A stretch of DNA of 22,026 nucleotides from positions 1 to 22,026 of the forward strand of contig JAWXBU010000272.1 of the NCBI GenBank assembly GCA_034440255.1, read 5' to 3'. The notes under the pieces were generated by a model. The model saw only the letters and a program-made list of their open reading frames with translations. It made no database searches and was not told where the DNA came from. Made by a program: the position numbers and the translations under genes. This document shows positions 14,902 to 22,026 of this stretch, piece after piece. The stretch's first letter is position 1; each line of letters starts with the position of its first letter. This DNA comes from JAEUIA01 sp034440255. Its GTDB lineage: Bacteria > Planctomycetota > UBA1135 > GCA-002686595.

Positions 14902-16824
14902 ATGTTCACCGCATTTTGCGCGCTCGCCGCGTTCGCTGAAATCACGACAGGTACTTGGTCGGCGCGTTTGGACACGGCCGCCGGGCCACTGAATTTCCAA
15001 CTCGACATCGAGCGCGGTGCATCAGGGCCCACCGCCGTCGTCGTCAACGGAGTGGAGCGCATCGACGTTCCGCTCACGATCGACGACGCGAACGTCGTGT
15101 TCGAGTTCCCCCATTATGCGGCGAAGTTGACGGCGCGATTCGACGCGACGGGCAAAACGCTGGTCGGCGAATGGTCGAAGCGCGCGGGCCCAGACACGCA
15201 ACGCACGCTGCCTTTTCACGCAGTGTGGACGCCGAAGTACTCGCGCGAGGCCGTCGTCACTGCGCCGGATCGCTTGCCGGACGTGAGCGGTCGTTGGCGC
15301 GTGACGTTCGCGAAAGACCCTGATCCGGCCGTCGCGATCTTCACCGGTGGACCGGCAACGAGGGGCGCTGTCGACGGTACGTTCCTCACTTCGACCGGCG
15401 ATTATCGCTATCTGGCGGGGACGTACGACGAGAACTTGCGCATCGGTTGCTTCGACGGCGCGCACGCGTTCCTCTTCGTGGCCGATCTGAAAGCCGACGG
15501 ATCGCTCGCGGGCACGTTCACTTCGGGATCGACATGGACCGACACGTGGACGGCCGTGCGCGACGACGCGGCGCAGTTGCCGAACGAGTTCGAGCGTGTG
15601 CAGTGGGACGCTTCGTACACGCCGGGCTCGCTCGCGTTCGAGGACGTCGACGGCCAGCACGTTTCGCTGGGCGACGCTCGGTTCGAGGATCGACCGCTCG
15701 TCCTGCAGATCACCGGTTCCTGGTGCCCGAACTGTCACGACGAGACAGAACTCTTGGCCGAACTGGATCGGACGTACCGCGCGAAAGGCCTCGCGATCGC
15801 AGCGTTGTGCTTCGAACTGACCGGCGAGCGACGCACCGATGCCGAGGCCGCGAAACGCATGCTCGCGCGACACCGCGCTGATTATCCAGCGTTGCTCGTC
15901 GGACGATCCGACAAGAATCTGGCACGTGAAGCCTTGCCGGCGCTGAGCCGTGTGTTCGCTTTTCCGACGACCGTGTTCCTTCATCGCGACGGACGCGTGC
16001 GCGCCGTGCACACGGGATTTTCGGGACCCGCAACAGGCGCAGCCCACGTGAAACTGCGCGCAGAGTTCCTGCGCTTGATCGAAGAGCTGCTCGCCGAAAA
16101 GTCCGAGCCCAAGACGGAGATGCGCGATCACGTCTTGCGCGAAATGTGGCGCAACGAGGTCGAGCGCACGTTCACGACGTTCACGCGCGGCGAAAAGGAT
16201 GCGCTCTCGTTCCAGACTTTGGAGATGACGCGCTTCGACGGACCGACGCGCATGGATCCCGTCGCCGAAGGCGCGATGACGTTCACGAACACGACCTTGC
16301 GCCTGGGTGAGCGCGCGTGGATCTACGACGAACTGGCTCACGTGATGCTCGACGCGAACAACTGCGGCAGCCGCATGACGCCGGCTGCGCGCTCACCGTT
16401 TCCTGTCGTCGCGGGCGTCGGATACGCGGAATTCGCGCTCATTCTCGCGGGTTTGTCGTCCGGCGATCCGATCCGGCGGCGCGAGTCCGCGTACTACGCT
16501 GCCTTGCAGATCGTCACCGACCGCATGACGCCGCCCGAGTACGGCGGTGGACAGATTCCAGCGGGAACCGAGACGAATCTGACGCCGCTCCTGAATGATG
16601 CCGATCCGCGCGTGCGAGCGACTGCGTCGTGGGCGGCGGGTGTCACCGGTCTGTCGGCGGGCGTGGAAGCACTGACGAAGAATCTCGAGCACGGCCATGC
16701 TGCGGTGCGTCGTGAGTCGGCTCGCGCACTGGGCATGCTCGATGCGAAGGCCGCAGCGAAGAAGCTCGCGCTGCTCGCCGAGCACGACATCGATCCGCTC
16801 GTGCGAGCTGCAGCTCAGCGCTGA
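14902..16824 (+). CDS. Exported TlpA-like thioredoxin-fold protein with C-terminal HEAT repeats
   Basis: A 640-aa predicted periplasmic redox protein. A short signal peptide (MFTAFCALAAFA) is followed by a beta-rich N-terminal region (about 13-235, including GDYRYLAGTY and FDGAHAFLF) that is often found before TlpA-type domains. The thioredoxin-like domain (about 235-385) has the active-site motif SWCPNC with Cys275 and Cys278 and the cis-Pro loop FAFPTTVFL. A middle region (390-555) is unrecognised. Residues 558-640 are HEAT-like helical repeats (NDADPRVRATASWAAG, HAAVRRESARALGMLD). The ATG at 14902 gives the signal peptide. The frame is open from an ATG at 14848 but that N-terminus is polar. 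TACGAT at 14887-14892 could be a -10 box, which would make the mRNA nearly leaderless. Its stop sits at the foot of the large hairpin described separately. Confidence 0.82.
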   Translation: MFTAFCALAAFAEITTGTWSARLDTAAGPLNFQLDIERGASGPTAVVVNGVERIDVPLTIDDANVVFEFPHYAAKLTARFDATGKTLVGEWSKRAGPDTQRTLPFHAVWTPKYSREAVVTAPDRLPDVSGRWRVTFAKDPDPAVAIFTGGPATRGAVDGTFLTSTGDYRYLAGTYDENLRIGCFDGAHAFLFVADLKADGSLAGTFTSGSTWTDTWTAVRDDAAQLPNEFERVQWDASYTPGSLAFEDVDGQHVSLGDARFEDRPLVLQITGSWCPNCHDETELLAELDRTYRAKGLAIAALCFELTGERRTDAEAAKRMLARHRADYPALLVGRSDKNLAREALPALSRVFAFPTTVFLHRDGRVRAVHTGFSGPATGAAHVKLRAEFLRLIEELLAEKSEPKTEMRDHVLREMWRNEVERTFTTFTRGEKDALSFQTLEMTRFDGPTRMDPVAEGAMTFTNTTLRLGERAWIYDELAHVMLDANNCGSRMTPAARSPFPVVAGVGYAEFALILAGLSSGDPIRRRESAYYAALQIVTDRMTPPEYGGGQIPAGTETNLTPLLNDADPRVRATASWAAGVTGLSAGVEALTKNLEHGHAAVRRESARALGMLDAKAAAKKLALLAEHDIDPLVRAAAQR

Positions 16825-16828
16825 CCTG

Positions 16829-16927
16829 CGCTACGGTGCGCGGTAATGTTCTCGCCCGTTCGCGGACGACGGCAAGTGGCTTGCCGTCGTCCGCGAACGG
16901 GCGAGAACATTACCGTGCACCGTAGCG
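16829..16927. repeat. Near-perfect 48-bp inverted repeat with a 3-base loop
   Basis: Left arm 16829-16876, loop TGG 16877-16879, right arm 16880-16927. The arms are complementary at 47 of 48 positions; the exception pairs G16840 with T16916, a G-U wobble in plus-strand RNA but A-C in minus-strand RNA. Beyond an unpaired 4/3-base step the pairing resumes for five bases (16820-16824 with 16931-16935), which includes both convergent stop codons. The structure fills nearly all of the 106 bases between the genes. It may act as a bidirectional terminator, but it is far longer than normal ones and has no T-run. A repeat element or fold-back event is the alternative. Confidence 0.95.
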
Positions 16928-16930
16928 ACC

Positions 16931-17503
16931 TCAGCTCTGCCGCAGACCCGGCTTCCACAATACGTCGAGCGTTCCGTGGCCGTTCAACACACGGCCGAGC
17001 ACGAACAACAAGTCCGACAAGCGGTTCAGATAGCGCAGCACTTCGGCGTTGACGCGATCCTTCTCGCCCTCGATCGCCATCAACTCGGACACGCAGCGTT
17101 CAGCGCGTCGGCACACGTTGCGCGCCAAGTGCAACCACGCCGATTGCGGCGTTCCGCCCGACAGAATGAACGACTTGAGCGGCTCGAGCGACGCATTCTC
17201 GCGATCGATGATCTCCTCGAGCGCGGCTGTGTACTTCGGCGTGATGCGCAGCCGCTGACCCGCTTCGCCCGGCACGCACAAATCCGCGCCGACGTCGAAC
17301 AGGTCGTTCTGGATCGCGACCAAGTAGCCGCGGTAAGGATCCGCCAATCCCGCTGACACGACGAGACCGAGCACCGCGTCGAGCTCGTCGATCGTGCCGT
17401 ACGCGATCACGCGCGGATCGTGTTTGGCGACGCGCGTGCCGTCGCCGAGGCTCGTCAATCCCTCGTCGCCGCCCTTGGTGTAAATGCGATCCAGTCGAAC
17501 CAT
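16931..17503 (-). CDS. PduO-type cob(I)alamin adenosyltransferase
   Basis: A 190-aa cytoplasmic enzyme that transfers adenosyl from ATP to reduced corrinoid, making adenosylcobalamin. The N-terminal ATP-binding signature is RIYTKGGDEGLTSLGDG (residues 6-22), followed by YGTIDELDAVLGL. The helical core includes CRRAERCVSEL (about 131-141) and YLNRLSDLLFVLGR (158-171), all standard for the PduO/MMAB family and not the CobA family. I chose the ATG at 17503, which places the conserved motif at the usual distance. A longer frame from a TTG at 17584 adds an unconserved tail. No other cobalamin gene is in the window, so it probably serves salvage or general cofactor supply. Its stop borders the large hairpin. 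The 149 bases between its start and the next gene hold the terminator-like hairpin and nothing else I recognise. Confidence 0.95.
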   Translation of the reverse strand: MVRLDRIYTKGGDEGLTSLGDGTRVAKHDPRVIAYGTIDELDAVLGLVVSAGLADPYRGYLVAIQNDLFDVGADLCVPGEAGQRLRITPKYTAALEEIIDRENASLEPLKSFILSGGTPQSAWLHLARNVCRRAERCVSELMAIEGEKDRVNAEVLRYLNRLSDLLFVLGRVLNGHGTLDVLWKPGLRQS

Positions 17504-17595
17504 CGTCCTAGCCTTTCGGAAATCTCTGCGCGGCGCTCTTGCCTCGCGCAGCGCGAGCATGAGCACCGCGAGACGCGCTCGCAAGCACCAACGAG

Positions 17596-17630
17596 TGAGG
17601 CGCCCCTCTCCGTTGGAGAAGAGCGCCTCA
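17596..17630 (-). terminator. Terminator-like hairpin after the DUF4394 gene
   Basis: TGAGGCGC pairs with GCGCCTCA, then a 3/3 internal loop, then TCTCC with GGAGA around a GTT loop. It begins 22 bases beyond the stop of the DUF4394 gene. There is no clean T-run on either strand, so termination is plausible but unproven. It also lies upstream of the cobalamin adenosyltransferase gene and would separate the two transcripts. Confidence 0.5.
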
Positions 17631-17652
17631 TTGGCTTTCGATCTGCGTCGAT

Positions 17653-20010
17653 TCAGAGCCCGCGGATCAAGACCGCGAGATCGACGATCGGTTCACCGCC
17701 GCCGATCGCGCCGATCGAGGTCACTGCGCCCGTGGTCAAGTTGACCGAGTACAGATTCGACGTCGTGCCGGAACCCGGATCGAGCGCAGCGAACGCTGCA
17801 CCGCGCGGCGTGACGTCGAGACCAACGAAGTCGCCGGTGTCGACGCCGAGCGCGCCGATCGTGAATAACTGTCCGCCGTTCGGCGAAGGCGTTCCGTCGA
17901 GCCCGCCTTGCGTGACGAGCACGTCGCGCGTCGAGTCGATGCCGTAGAGCGTCGTCGATGTCGTGCCGCCGAAGTTCGACGTGTACGCGACGCCGAGGAT
18001 GCGCGGATCGAGACCGAAACCGGAGTCAGCGGCTGCATAGGCGAGCAGCGTGTCCACGCCGCCCAGGGCACCCCTGTTCGGCACGAGGCGCAGATTCTGC
18101 TCGTTCGCATTCACGACGCGGTAGCGATCGGGAATCGGGTTGAAGTCGACCCCGAGCAGATTCGACGTCAGTGTCGGCGCGAACGACGCGATCAGGACCG
18201 GGACCGCGAATCCTGTGTTCGCGTCGATGCGTTGTAGACGGTTCTGGCTCGTCACCGCGAGCAGCTCGCCCGTCGACGGACGGAAGTCGAATCCGAGCAC
18301 GTTTTCGCCTGAATCCAGGCCCTGAATCGTGACGTTCGAAAGAATCGTGGCCGGGCGACCAGGTGCGAAGGTCACCAACTTGTTCGTCGGCGTCACGGCG
18401 AGAACGCGGGGTGCGAGCGGCACCTCGTACGCCATCGCGACGATCACCGAAGAGCCTCCGATCGTGCCGAAGCTCGTCGTCGCTCCCGTCGCGAGATTCA
18501 CCGTCGCGAAGCTCGAGCTCGTCGCCGCCGGGGCCGTGAACGTGGCGAATGCGCCGCCGTACGGCGAGATGTCGAAGTTCGTGTCGAGCGACGTGTCGGT
18601 GCCGAGCGCGCCGATCGTGGTGAGCGCGCCACCGTTCGGACTCGGAGTCCCGTCGACGCCGCCTTGACGCACGAGGATGTCGAGAGCCGAATCGATTCCG
18701 TACAGCGTCGTCTTCGTCGTGCCTGCGAAATCGTCCGTGTAGGCCGAGGCGAAGATCGTGCGCGGCTGACCCGCGTTGACGTCACCGACGGCGAAGTCGA
18801 CAGACGTGTCCGTGCCGGCGAGCGCACCCGTGTCCGGATGCAGGCGCGCGCTCACGTCGGATTCGCTGACGACGCGGATGCGATCGGGCACCGGATTGAA
18901 GTCGAATCCGAAGGCAGCGCCGCTCAACGCGGGTGCGAATCCAGCGCCGACGACGGTCGCGACCGCGGTCGTCGTGTCGATCGTGTACACACGGATCGCA
19001 CTGCCGAGCGCGAGGAGGTCACCCGTGGAAGGCCTGAAATCCAGGCCGAAAAGCGTCTCGCCGGACTGTAGGCCGGTCACGGGCGAATCGGAGAGCAGCG
19101 TGCTCGGCGTGCCTGGCCGGAAGGACACCAAGCGATTGTCCGCCGTGGCAGCGAACACGCGCGGGTTCGAGGGCGGAACGATCGCGAGGTCGCGCATGAC
19201 GACGTCGCCGGCGCTGCGATCGATGCGCGTCGCCGCGCCCGTCGTGAGGTTGAGCGAGTACAGCTCGGAGATGTTCGACGCGGTCATGATGACGGCGTAC
19301 GCACCGCCGTTCGGCGAGATGTCGAGGCCGCATTGATCGATCGTGTTCACGCCGAGCGCGCCGATCGTGGTGAGCTCGCCACCATTCGGGCTGGGAACGC
19401 CATCGACTCCGCCGATGCGCACGAGCACGTCGAGCGTCGAGTCGATGCCGTAGAGAGTCGTCTTGTTCGTGCCCGCGTAATTCTCGGTGTACGCGACGGC
19501 GACGACGTGCGGTGTGGCGCCGAAGTTCGGATCACCGGCCTTGTACGCGAGCAGCGTGTCGGTGCCCGCGAGCGCTCCGTTGTTCGGGTTCAGACGCAAG
19601 CTCTGTCCGCTCGAGTCGCCAACGACTCGGATGCGATCGGGAACCGGGTTGAAGTCGAAACCGAACTCGATGCCGACGAGCGGACCCGTGAACGGACCGC
19701 CGACGAGCGTCGATGCACCGCTGACCGGATCGAGTGTGTAGACCTTCCGTGCCGTCGTGAGGCCGTACAGATCGCCCGTCGCAGAACGGTAATCGATGCC
19801 GATCAAATCCTCGCCGACCGCTAGGCCGGTGATGCGGATCGAATTCATCGGGCGGCCTGCGGCGCCGGCGTTGAACTGCACGAGTGCGTTCGCGCGCGCC
19901 GTGAGTCCGATCAAATTCGAGGGCGGATTGGCAGCGGATGCGTGGGTCGTAGATGAGGAAAGAGCGAGGGCGAATGCGGTGCCCGCACTCACGGTGAGGT
20001 GAGTCTTCAT
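17653..20010 (-). CDS. Exported protein with three DUF4394 units
   Basis: A 785-aa secreted protein of unknown function. A signal peptide (about 1-26, ending THASA) precedes three homologous units of about 250 residues. Matching landmarks recur in each: NALVQF/NRLVSF/NKLVTF at 41, 292 and 543; DFNPVPDR-type motif near 119, 370 and 622; TTLYGID at 184, 434 and 686; PSPNGG at 206, 456 and 708. DUF4394 units resemble beta-propeller or sheet-forming repeats. The protein ends in IRGL with no sorting signal or anchor that I recognise. I chose the ATG at 20010 because it gives a signal peptide and has GGAG nine bases upstream; the in-frame start at 20052 does not. The ribosome-binding site lies within a hairpin described separately. 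Family call is firm from the repeated FNPVPDR and YGID motifs. Confidence 0.88.
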   Translation of the reverse strand: MKTHLTVSAGTAFALALSSSTTHASAANPPSNLIGLTARANALVQFNAGAAGRPMNSIRITGLAVGEDLIGIDYRSATGDLYGLTTARKVYTLDPVSGASTLVGGPFTGPLVGIEFGFDFNPVPDRIRVVGDSSGQSLRLNPNNGALAGTDTLLAYKAGDPNFGATPHVVAVAYTENYAGTNKTTLYGIDSTLDVLVRIGGVDGVPSPNGGELTTIGALGVNTIDQCGLDISPNGGAYAVIMTASNISELYSLNLTTGAATRIDRSAGDVVMRDLAIVPPSNPRVFAATADNRLVSFRPGTPSTLLSDSPVTGLQSGETLFGLDFRPSTGDLLALGSAIRVYTIDTTTAVATVVGAGFAPALSGAAFGFDFNPVPDRIRVVSESDVSARLHPDTGALAGTDTSVDFAVGDVNAGQPRTIFASAYTDDFAGTTKTTLYGIDSALDILVRQGGVDGTPSPNGGALTTIGALGTDTSLDTNFDISPYGGAFATFTAPAATSSSFATVNLATGATTSFGTIGGSSVIVAMAYEVPLAPRVLAVTPTNKLVTFAPGRPATILSNVTIQGLDSGENVLGFDFRPSTGELLAVTSQNRLQRIDANTGFAVPVLIASFAPTLTSNLLGVDFNPIPDRYRVVNANEQNLRLVPNRGALGGVDTLLAYAAADSGFGLDPRILGVAYTSNFGGTTSTTLYGIDSTRDVLVTQGGLDGTPSPNGGQLFTIGALGVDTGDFVGLDVTPRGAAFAALDPGSGTTSNLYSVNLTTGAVTSIGAIGGGEPIVDLAVLIRGL
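17656..19914 (-). repeat. Threefold internal repeat of about 750 bases
   Basis: Three consecutive in-frame units, roughly 19914-19171, 19164-18421 and 18414-17656, encode the DUF4394 units. Similarity is visible in DNA too, for example around the TTLYGID codons near 19460, 18710 and 17955. The units have diverged in several loops, so the triplication is not recent. Confidence 0.8.
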
Positions 20011-20017
20011 CGAGTGT

Positions 20018-20048
20018 GTCTCCGTGGGGTTGCCCGCACTACGGAGAC
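20018..20048 (-). promoter_or_regulatory. Hairpin that would sequester the DUF4394 ribosome-binding site
   Basis: In the minus-strand mRNA GTCTCCGT (20048-20041) can pair with ACGGAGAC (20025-20018) to form a perfect 8-bp stem with a 15-base loop. The GGAG of the second arm is the ribosome-binding site of the gene starting at 20010. The loop itself contains GGGCAACCC, which could fold further. Formation would block initiation unless it is opened by a protein, RNA, temperature or a ligand. Confidence 0.5.
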
Positions 20049-20085
20049 GCACGCGAAGCCGGATTCGCAGAATCTCGCGCCTTTT

Positions 20086-20895
20086 TCAGGCCTCGGGAGC
20101 TTCGCTGCCGTCGCGCTCGCGCGCCTTTTCTTGCGCCGCCTTGCGTCGGCCGCCCTTCTCATGGAGCGCGAGGCCGAGGTCCTTCGGCGTGATCCGCGTG
20201 CCGAGTGCGCGCGCCATCAAGTGCCAAGCGCGCGCGTCGCGATCCTCGAGCAGCGCCCGCGAGAAGACACGTTCGATCGACTCGAGGATGTCCTCGCGCG
20301 CCGCCGGAGTCAGCGCGACTTTGTCGCCGAAGGCATCCTTCAACGCAGTCTTCAAGTACTCGCGACCTTCGCCCGAGAGCGCTTTCGGCGGGCGCTCACG
20401 CTTCTTCACGCGCGGCGAGGTGAAGAGATCGGAGAGCACGATGCCGACCGACATCGCGAGGTTGAGCGACGAGTGTTCCGGCGACGTCGCGATGTGTACG
20501 AGCGATTGACACTGATCGGTGTCGACGGCTTCGAGCCCGGTGACTTCGTTGCCGAAGACGAGCGCGAGCTTCTGATCGCCGTCGTTGGCAACGGTCGAGA
20601 TCGCATCGCGCACGTCGCGCCAATCGTCGCGTCGACGCTGACCGCGTGTTCTGGCCGTGAAACCGACGCTGCCGGTGCAGTCAGCGAGTGCTTCCTGCAG
20701 CGTGTCGACGATCACGCAGCGTTTCACGGCATCCGGCACGCCGTGCGACATCTGTTCGAACTCCGGATGCACGAGCAGCGACGGGCGCTCGGGCGCGACG
20801 AGGCGCAGTTCGATCGGGCCGAAATTGGCGCACACGCGCACGATCGTGCCGACGTTGCGCGGACCGGACGGACGGACGAGGACGACGCGCTTCAC
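20086..20895 (-). CDS. TrmJ/TrmH-like SPOUT RNA methyltransferase
   Basis: A 269-aa enzyme of the SPOUT class that uses S-adenosylmethionine to methylate RNA, probably 2'-O-ribose in tRNA as TrmJ does. Family motifs are present in order: VRPSGPRNVGTIVRVCANFG (residues 7-26), LVFGNEVTGL (112-121) and SSLNLAMSVGIVLSDLF (142-158), which form the knotted cofactor site. The usual LVFGRE motif has Asn in place of Arg. The C-terminal 100 residues are helical, ending in a charged tail. The GTG at 20895 is three bases after the dehydratase stop, so translation is probably coupled. Its position after a PLP enzyme gives no hint of substrate. The exact target nucleotide is not decided by the sequence. 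Confidence 0.88.
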   Translation of the reverse strand: MKRVVLVRPSGPRNVGTIVRVCANFGPIELRLVAPERPSLLVHPEFEQMSHGVPDAVKRCVIVDTLQEALADCTGSVGFTARTRGQRRRDDWRDVRDAISTVANDGDQKLALVFGNEVTGLEAVDTDQCQSLVHIATSPEHSSLNLAMSVGIVLSDLFTSPRVKKRERPPKALSGEGREYLKTALKDAFGDKVALTPAAREDILESIERVFSRALLEDRDARAWHLMARALGTRITPKDLGLALHEKGGRRKAAQEKARERDGSEAPEA

Positions 20896-20898
20896 GAG

Positions 20899-21897
20899 CT
20901 ATCGCGCGATTTCCGCGCGCACGGCTTCGAGTTGAGCGGGATCGGGATTGCCGCCCGAGACGACAGCGGCGACGCGCAGTCGGTGTTTCGCGTCACGGCC
21001 GACGAAGAGTGCGTCGGGCAAGCGACGCGACATCGCGACGGCGAATGCGGCGGCTCCGGCGGGCTCGACCGTCTCGCCCTGGCGCACGAGTTCACGTTGC
21101 GCGGCGAAGATTTCGGCGTCGTCGAGCAGGACGATTCCGTCGAGCGTCGTGCGACAGACGTCGACGTTGATCTGACCCGAATAGGTCGGCGTGAGGCCTT
21201 GCACCTGGCTAGTGATCTGCTGCAAATGCACGGGTTTGCCTGCCTCGACACCGCGCGAGAGCGATGGAGCACCAGCCGGTTCGGCGCCGAAGATATTCAC
21301 TCGCGCGCCGAGCGTCTGTCGCAACGCGAGCGACGAACCCGAGATCAAACCGCCGCCGCCGACGCACACGATCACGACTTCGACAGCGGGCCAATCCTCG
21401 GCGATCTCGAGCCCGACGGTGCCCGCACCTTGGAGCGTGCGCTCGGCATCGTACGGGTGCACGAGCACGCGACCGGCGGCGACGCGCTCGGCGCAGATCG
21501 AATCGGCGAGTTCACGCGTGTCGGCCAAGACGACTTCGGCGCCGTGCGCACGACACGCCGCAATTTTGTTCGGGTACGCGTTCTTCGGCATCACGATCGT
21601 CGCCGGAACTCCCGCTCGTTCCGCCGCCCACGCGACGGCCTTGCCGTGATTACCCGAGCTCGCGCACACGACGCCGGAGCGTTTCTGTCCCGCATCGAGT
21701 TGGGAAATCTGGTTCCACGCGCCCCGCGCTTTGAACGATCCCGTGATCTGCCGGTTCTCGAGCTTCGCGCGCAGTTCGACACGCGGATCGCCGCAATCGA
21801 ATTCAGCGAGAGGCGTGCGCGTGACGACGCCGCGCACGCGCTCCAGAGCATCCGCGATGCGAATCGAATCGAAGCGCTTCCAAGGGCTCGAGTTCAT
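20899..21897 (-). CDS. Threonine/serine dehydratase-like PLP enzyme
   Basis: A 332-aa fold-type II PLP enzyme. The PLP lysine is Lys56 in TGSFKARGA, the substrate loop is SSGNHG (80-85), and the phosphate-binding loop is VGGGGLISG (179-187). It lacks the C-terminal regulatory domain of biosynthetic threonine deaminase and has the length of catabolic enzymes or serine racemase. Two regions depart from the standard dehydratase pattern. The usual GQGT is QGAGT (156-160), and the IADG region reads SQVQGLTPTYSGQINVDV. Substrate is therefore uncertain, and a diaminopropionate, hydroxy-amino acid or racemase role is possible. The ATG at 21897 has no strong ribosome-binding site. It is followed by the SPOUT methyltransferase gene. 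Upstream lies the tandem repeat at the window edge, with TACACT on the minus strand as a possible -10 box about 40 bases before the start. Confidence 0.85.
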   Translation of the reverse strand: MNSSPWKRFDSIRIADALERVRGVVTRTPLAEFDCGDPRVELRAKLENRQITGSFKARGAWNQISQLDAGQKRSGVVCASSGNHGKAVAWAAERAGVPATIVMPKNAYPNKIAACRAHGAEVVLADTRELADSICAERVAAGRVLVHPYDAERTLQGAGTVGLEIAEDWPAVEVVIVCVGGGGLISGSSLALRQTLGARVNIFGAEPAGAPSLSRGVEAGKPVHLQQITSQVQGLTPTYSGQINVDVCRTTLDGIVLLDDAEIFAAQRELVRQGETVEPAGAAAFAVAMSRRLPDALFVGRDAKHRLRVAAVVSGGNPDPAQLEAVRAEIAR

Positions 21898-21938
21898 GGT
21901 GCGGGCCAGAGTCTACTCGGGTTTGCGCCGCATCGAGA

Positions 21939-22026
21939 GTGTACCGAGCCAGAGCAATTTTTCCCCGATGGCGGTCGATCGTGTGTGTACCGAGCCAGAG
22001 CAATTCTTCCCCGATGGCGTTTGATC
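21939..22026. repeat. 46-base tandem repeat at the window edge
   Basis: Two copies of a 46-base unit, 21939-21984 and 21985-22026 (cut by the window edge), share GTGTACCGAGCCAGAGCAAT and then TTCCCCGATGGCG with few changes. Variation is concentrated in the T-rich centre and the last bases of the unit. The array lies upstream of the dehydratase gene and may continue beyond the window. Confidence 0.9.

Noticed and set aside
15022..16341. 439-aa open frame on the minus strand
   Set aside because: It is antisense to the thioredoxin-fold gene. The Arg-rich translation lacks any recognisable motif.
20050..20086. Intrinsic terminator with CTTTTTC on the plus strand
   Set aside because: A GATTC/GAATC stem precedes a short T-run, but no plus-strand gene lies upstream, and the T-run overlaps the stop region of the minus-strand methyltransferase. 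Chance is more likely.
21939..22026. CRISPR array
   Set aside because: The unit is repeated at a 46-base period with almost no unique spacer between copies, so it is a plain tandem repeat. No cas gene is present in the window.

Overview
The window is high-GC bacterial DNA, densely coded, with 15 confidently called protein genes and no rRNA, tRNA, insertion sequence, prophage or CRISPR array that I can see. The gene content suggests Planctomycetota or a relative: secreted M14 carboxypeptidase-like proteins with acidic calcium-type loops, DUF4394 repeats, a type IV pseudopilin cluster next to a HEAT-repeat protein, a TlpA-like/HEAT fusion, and a BlaI/M56 pair without a penicillin-binding sensor domain. 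This placement comes from family content only and was not tested by any search.

Layout. 5-4713 (+): a patatin-like phospholipase, then two tandem, translationally coupled M14 carboxypeptidase-family genes. The first has lost every zinc and catalytic residue, the second keeps them all. 4750-10869 (-): transcribed right to left, a DUF3187 envelope protein, truA, two prepilin-like proteins, a PilX-like protein and an exported HEAT-repeat protein, several with 4-base overlaps. 11110-14463 (+): a compact three-gene unit of BlaI-type repressor, M56 membrane peptidase and secreted coiled-coil protein, all overlapping. 14511-14789 (-): acylphosphatase. 14902-16824 (+): exported thioredoxin-fold protein with C-terminal HEAT repeats. 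16931-17503 (-): PduO-type cobalamin adenosyltransferase. 17653-20010 (-): an exported protein made of three DUF4394 units. 20086-21897 (-): threonine/serine dehydratase-like enzyme followed three bases later by a SPOUT RNA methyltransferase.

How the genes may work together. At least nine products look exported or membrane-bound. The BlaI-M56-coiled-coil unit resembles a proteolytic relay, in which a membrane peptidase inactivates a repressor. Here the sensing part appears to be a coiled coil instead of a beta-lactam binder. The pilin cluster has minor-pilin components but no ATPase, platform protein or prepilin peptidase nearby, so those must be encoded elsewhere.

The most unusual non-coding signal is a 99-base inverted repeat (two 48-base arms, one G-T mismatch, 3-base loop) that nearly fills the gap between two convergent genes at 16829-16927. 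Other structures worth attention are a hairpin that would hide the ribosome-binding site of the DUF4394 gene (20018-20048), two competing hairpins between truA and the pilin genes (8985-9026), a dyad upstream of blaI (11028-11044), and a 46-base tandem repeat running off the right edge (21939-22026). Intergenic stretches not listed are short and show nothing I can support. No gap between called genes exceeds 300 bases.
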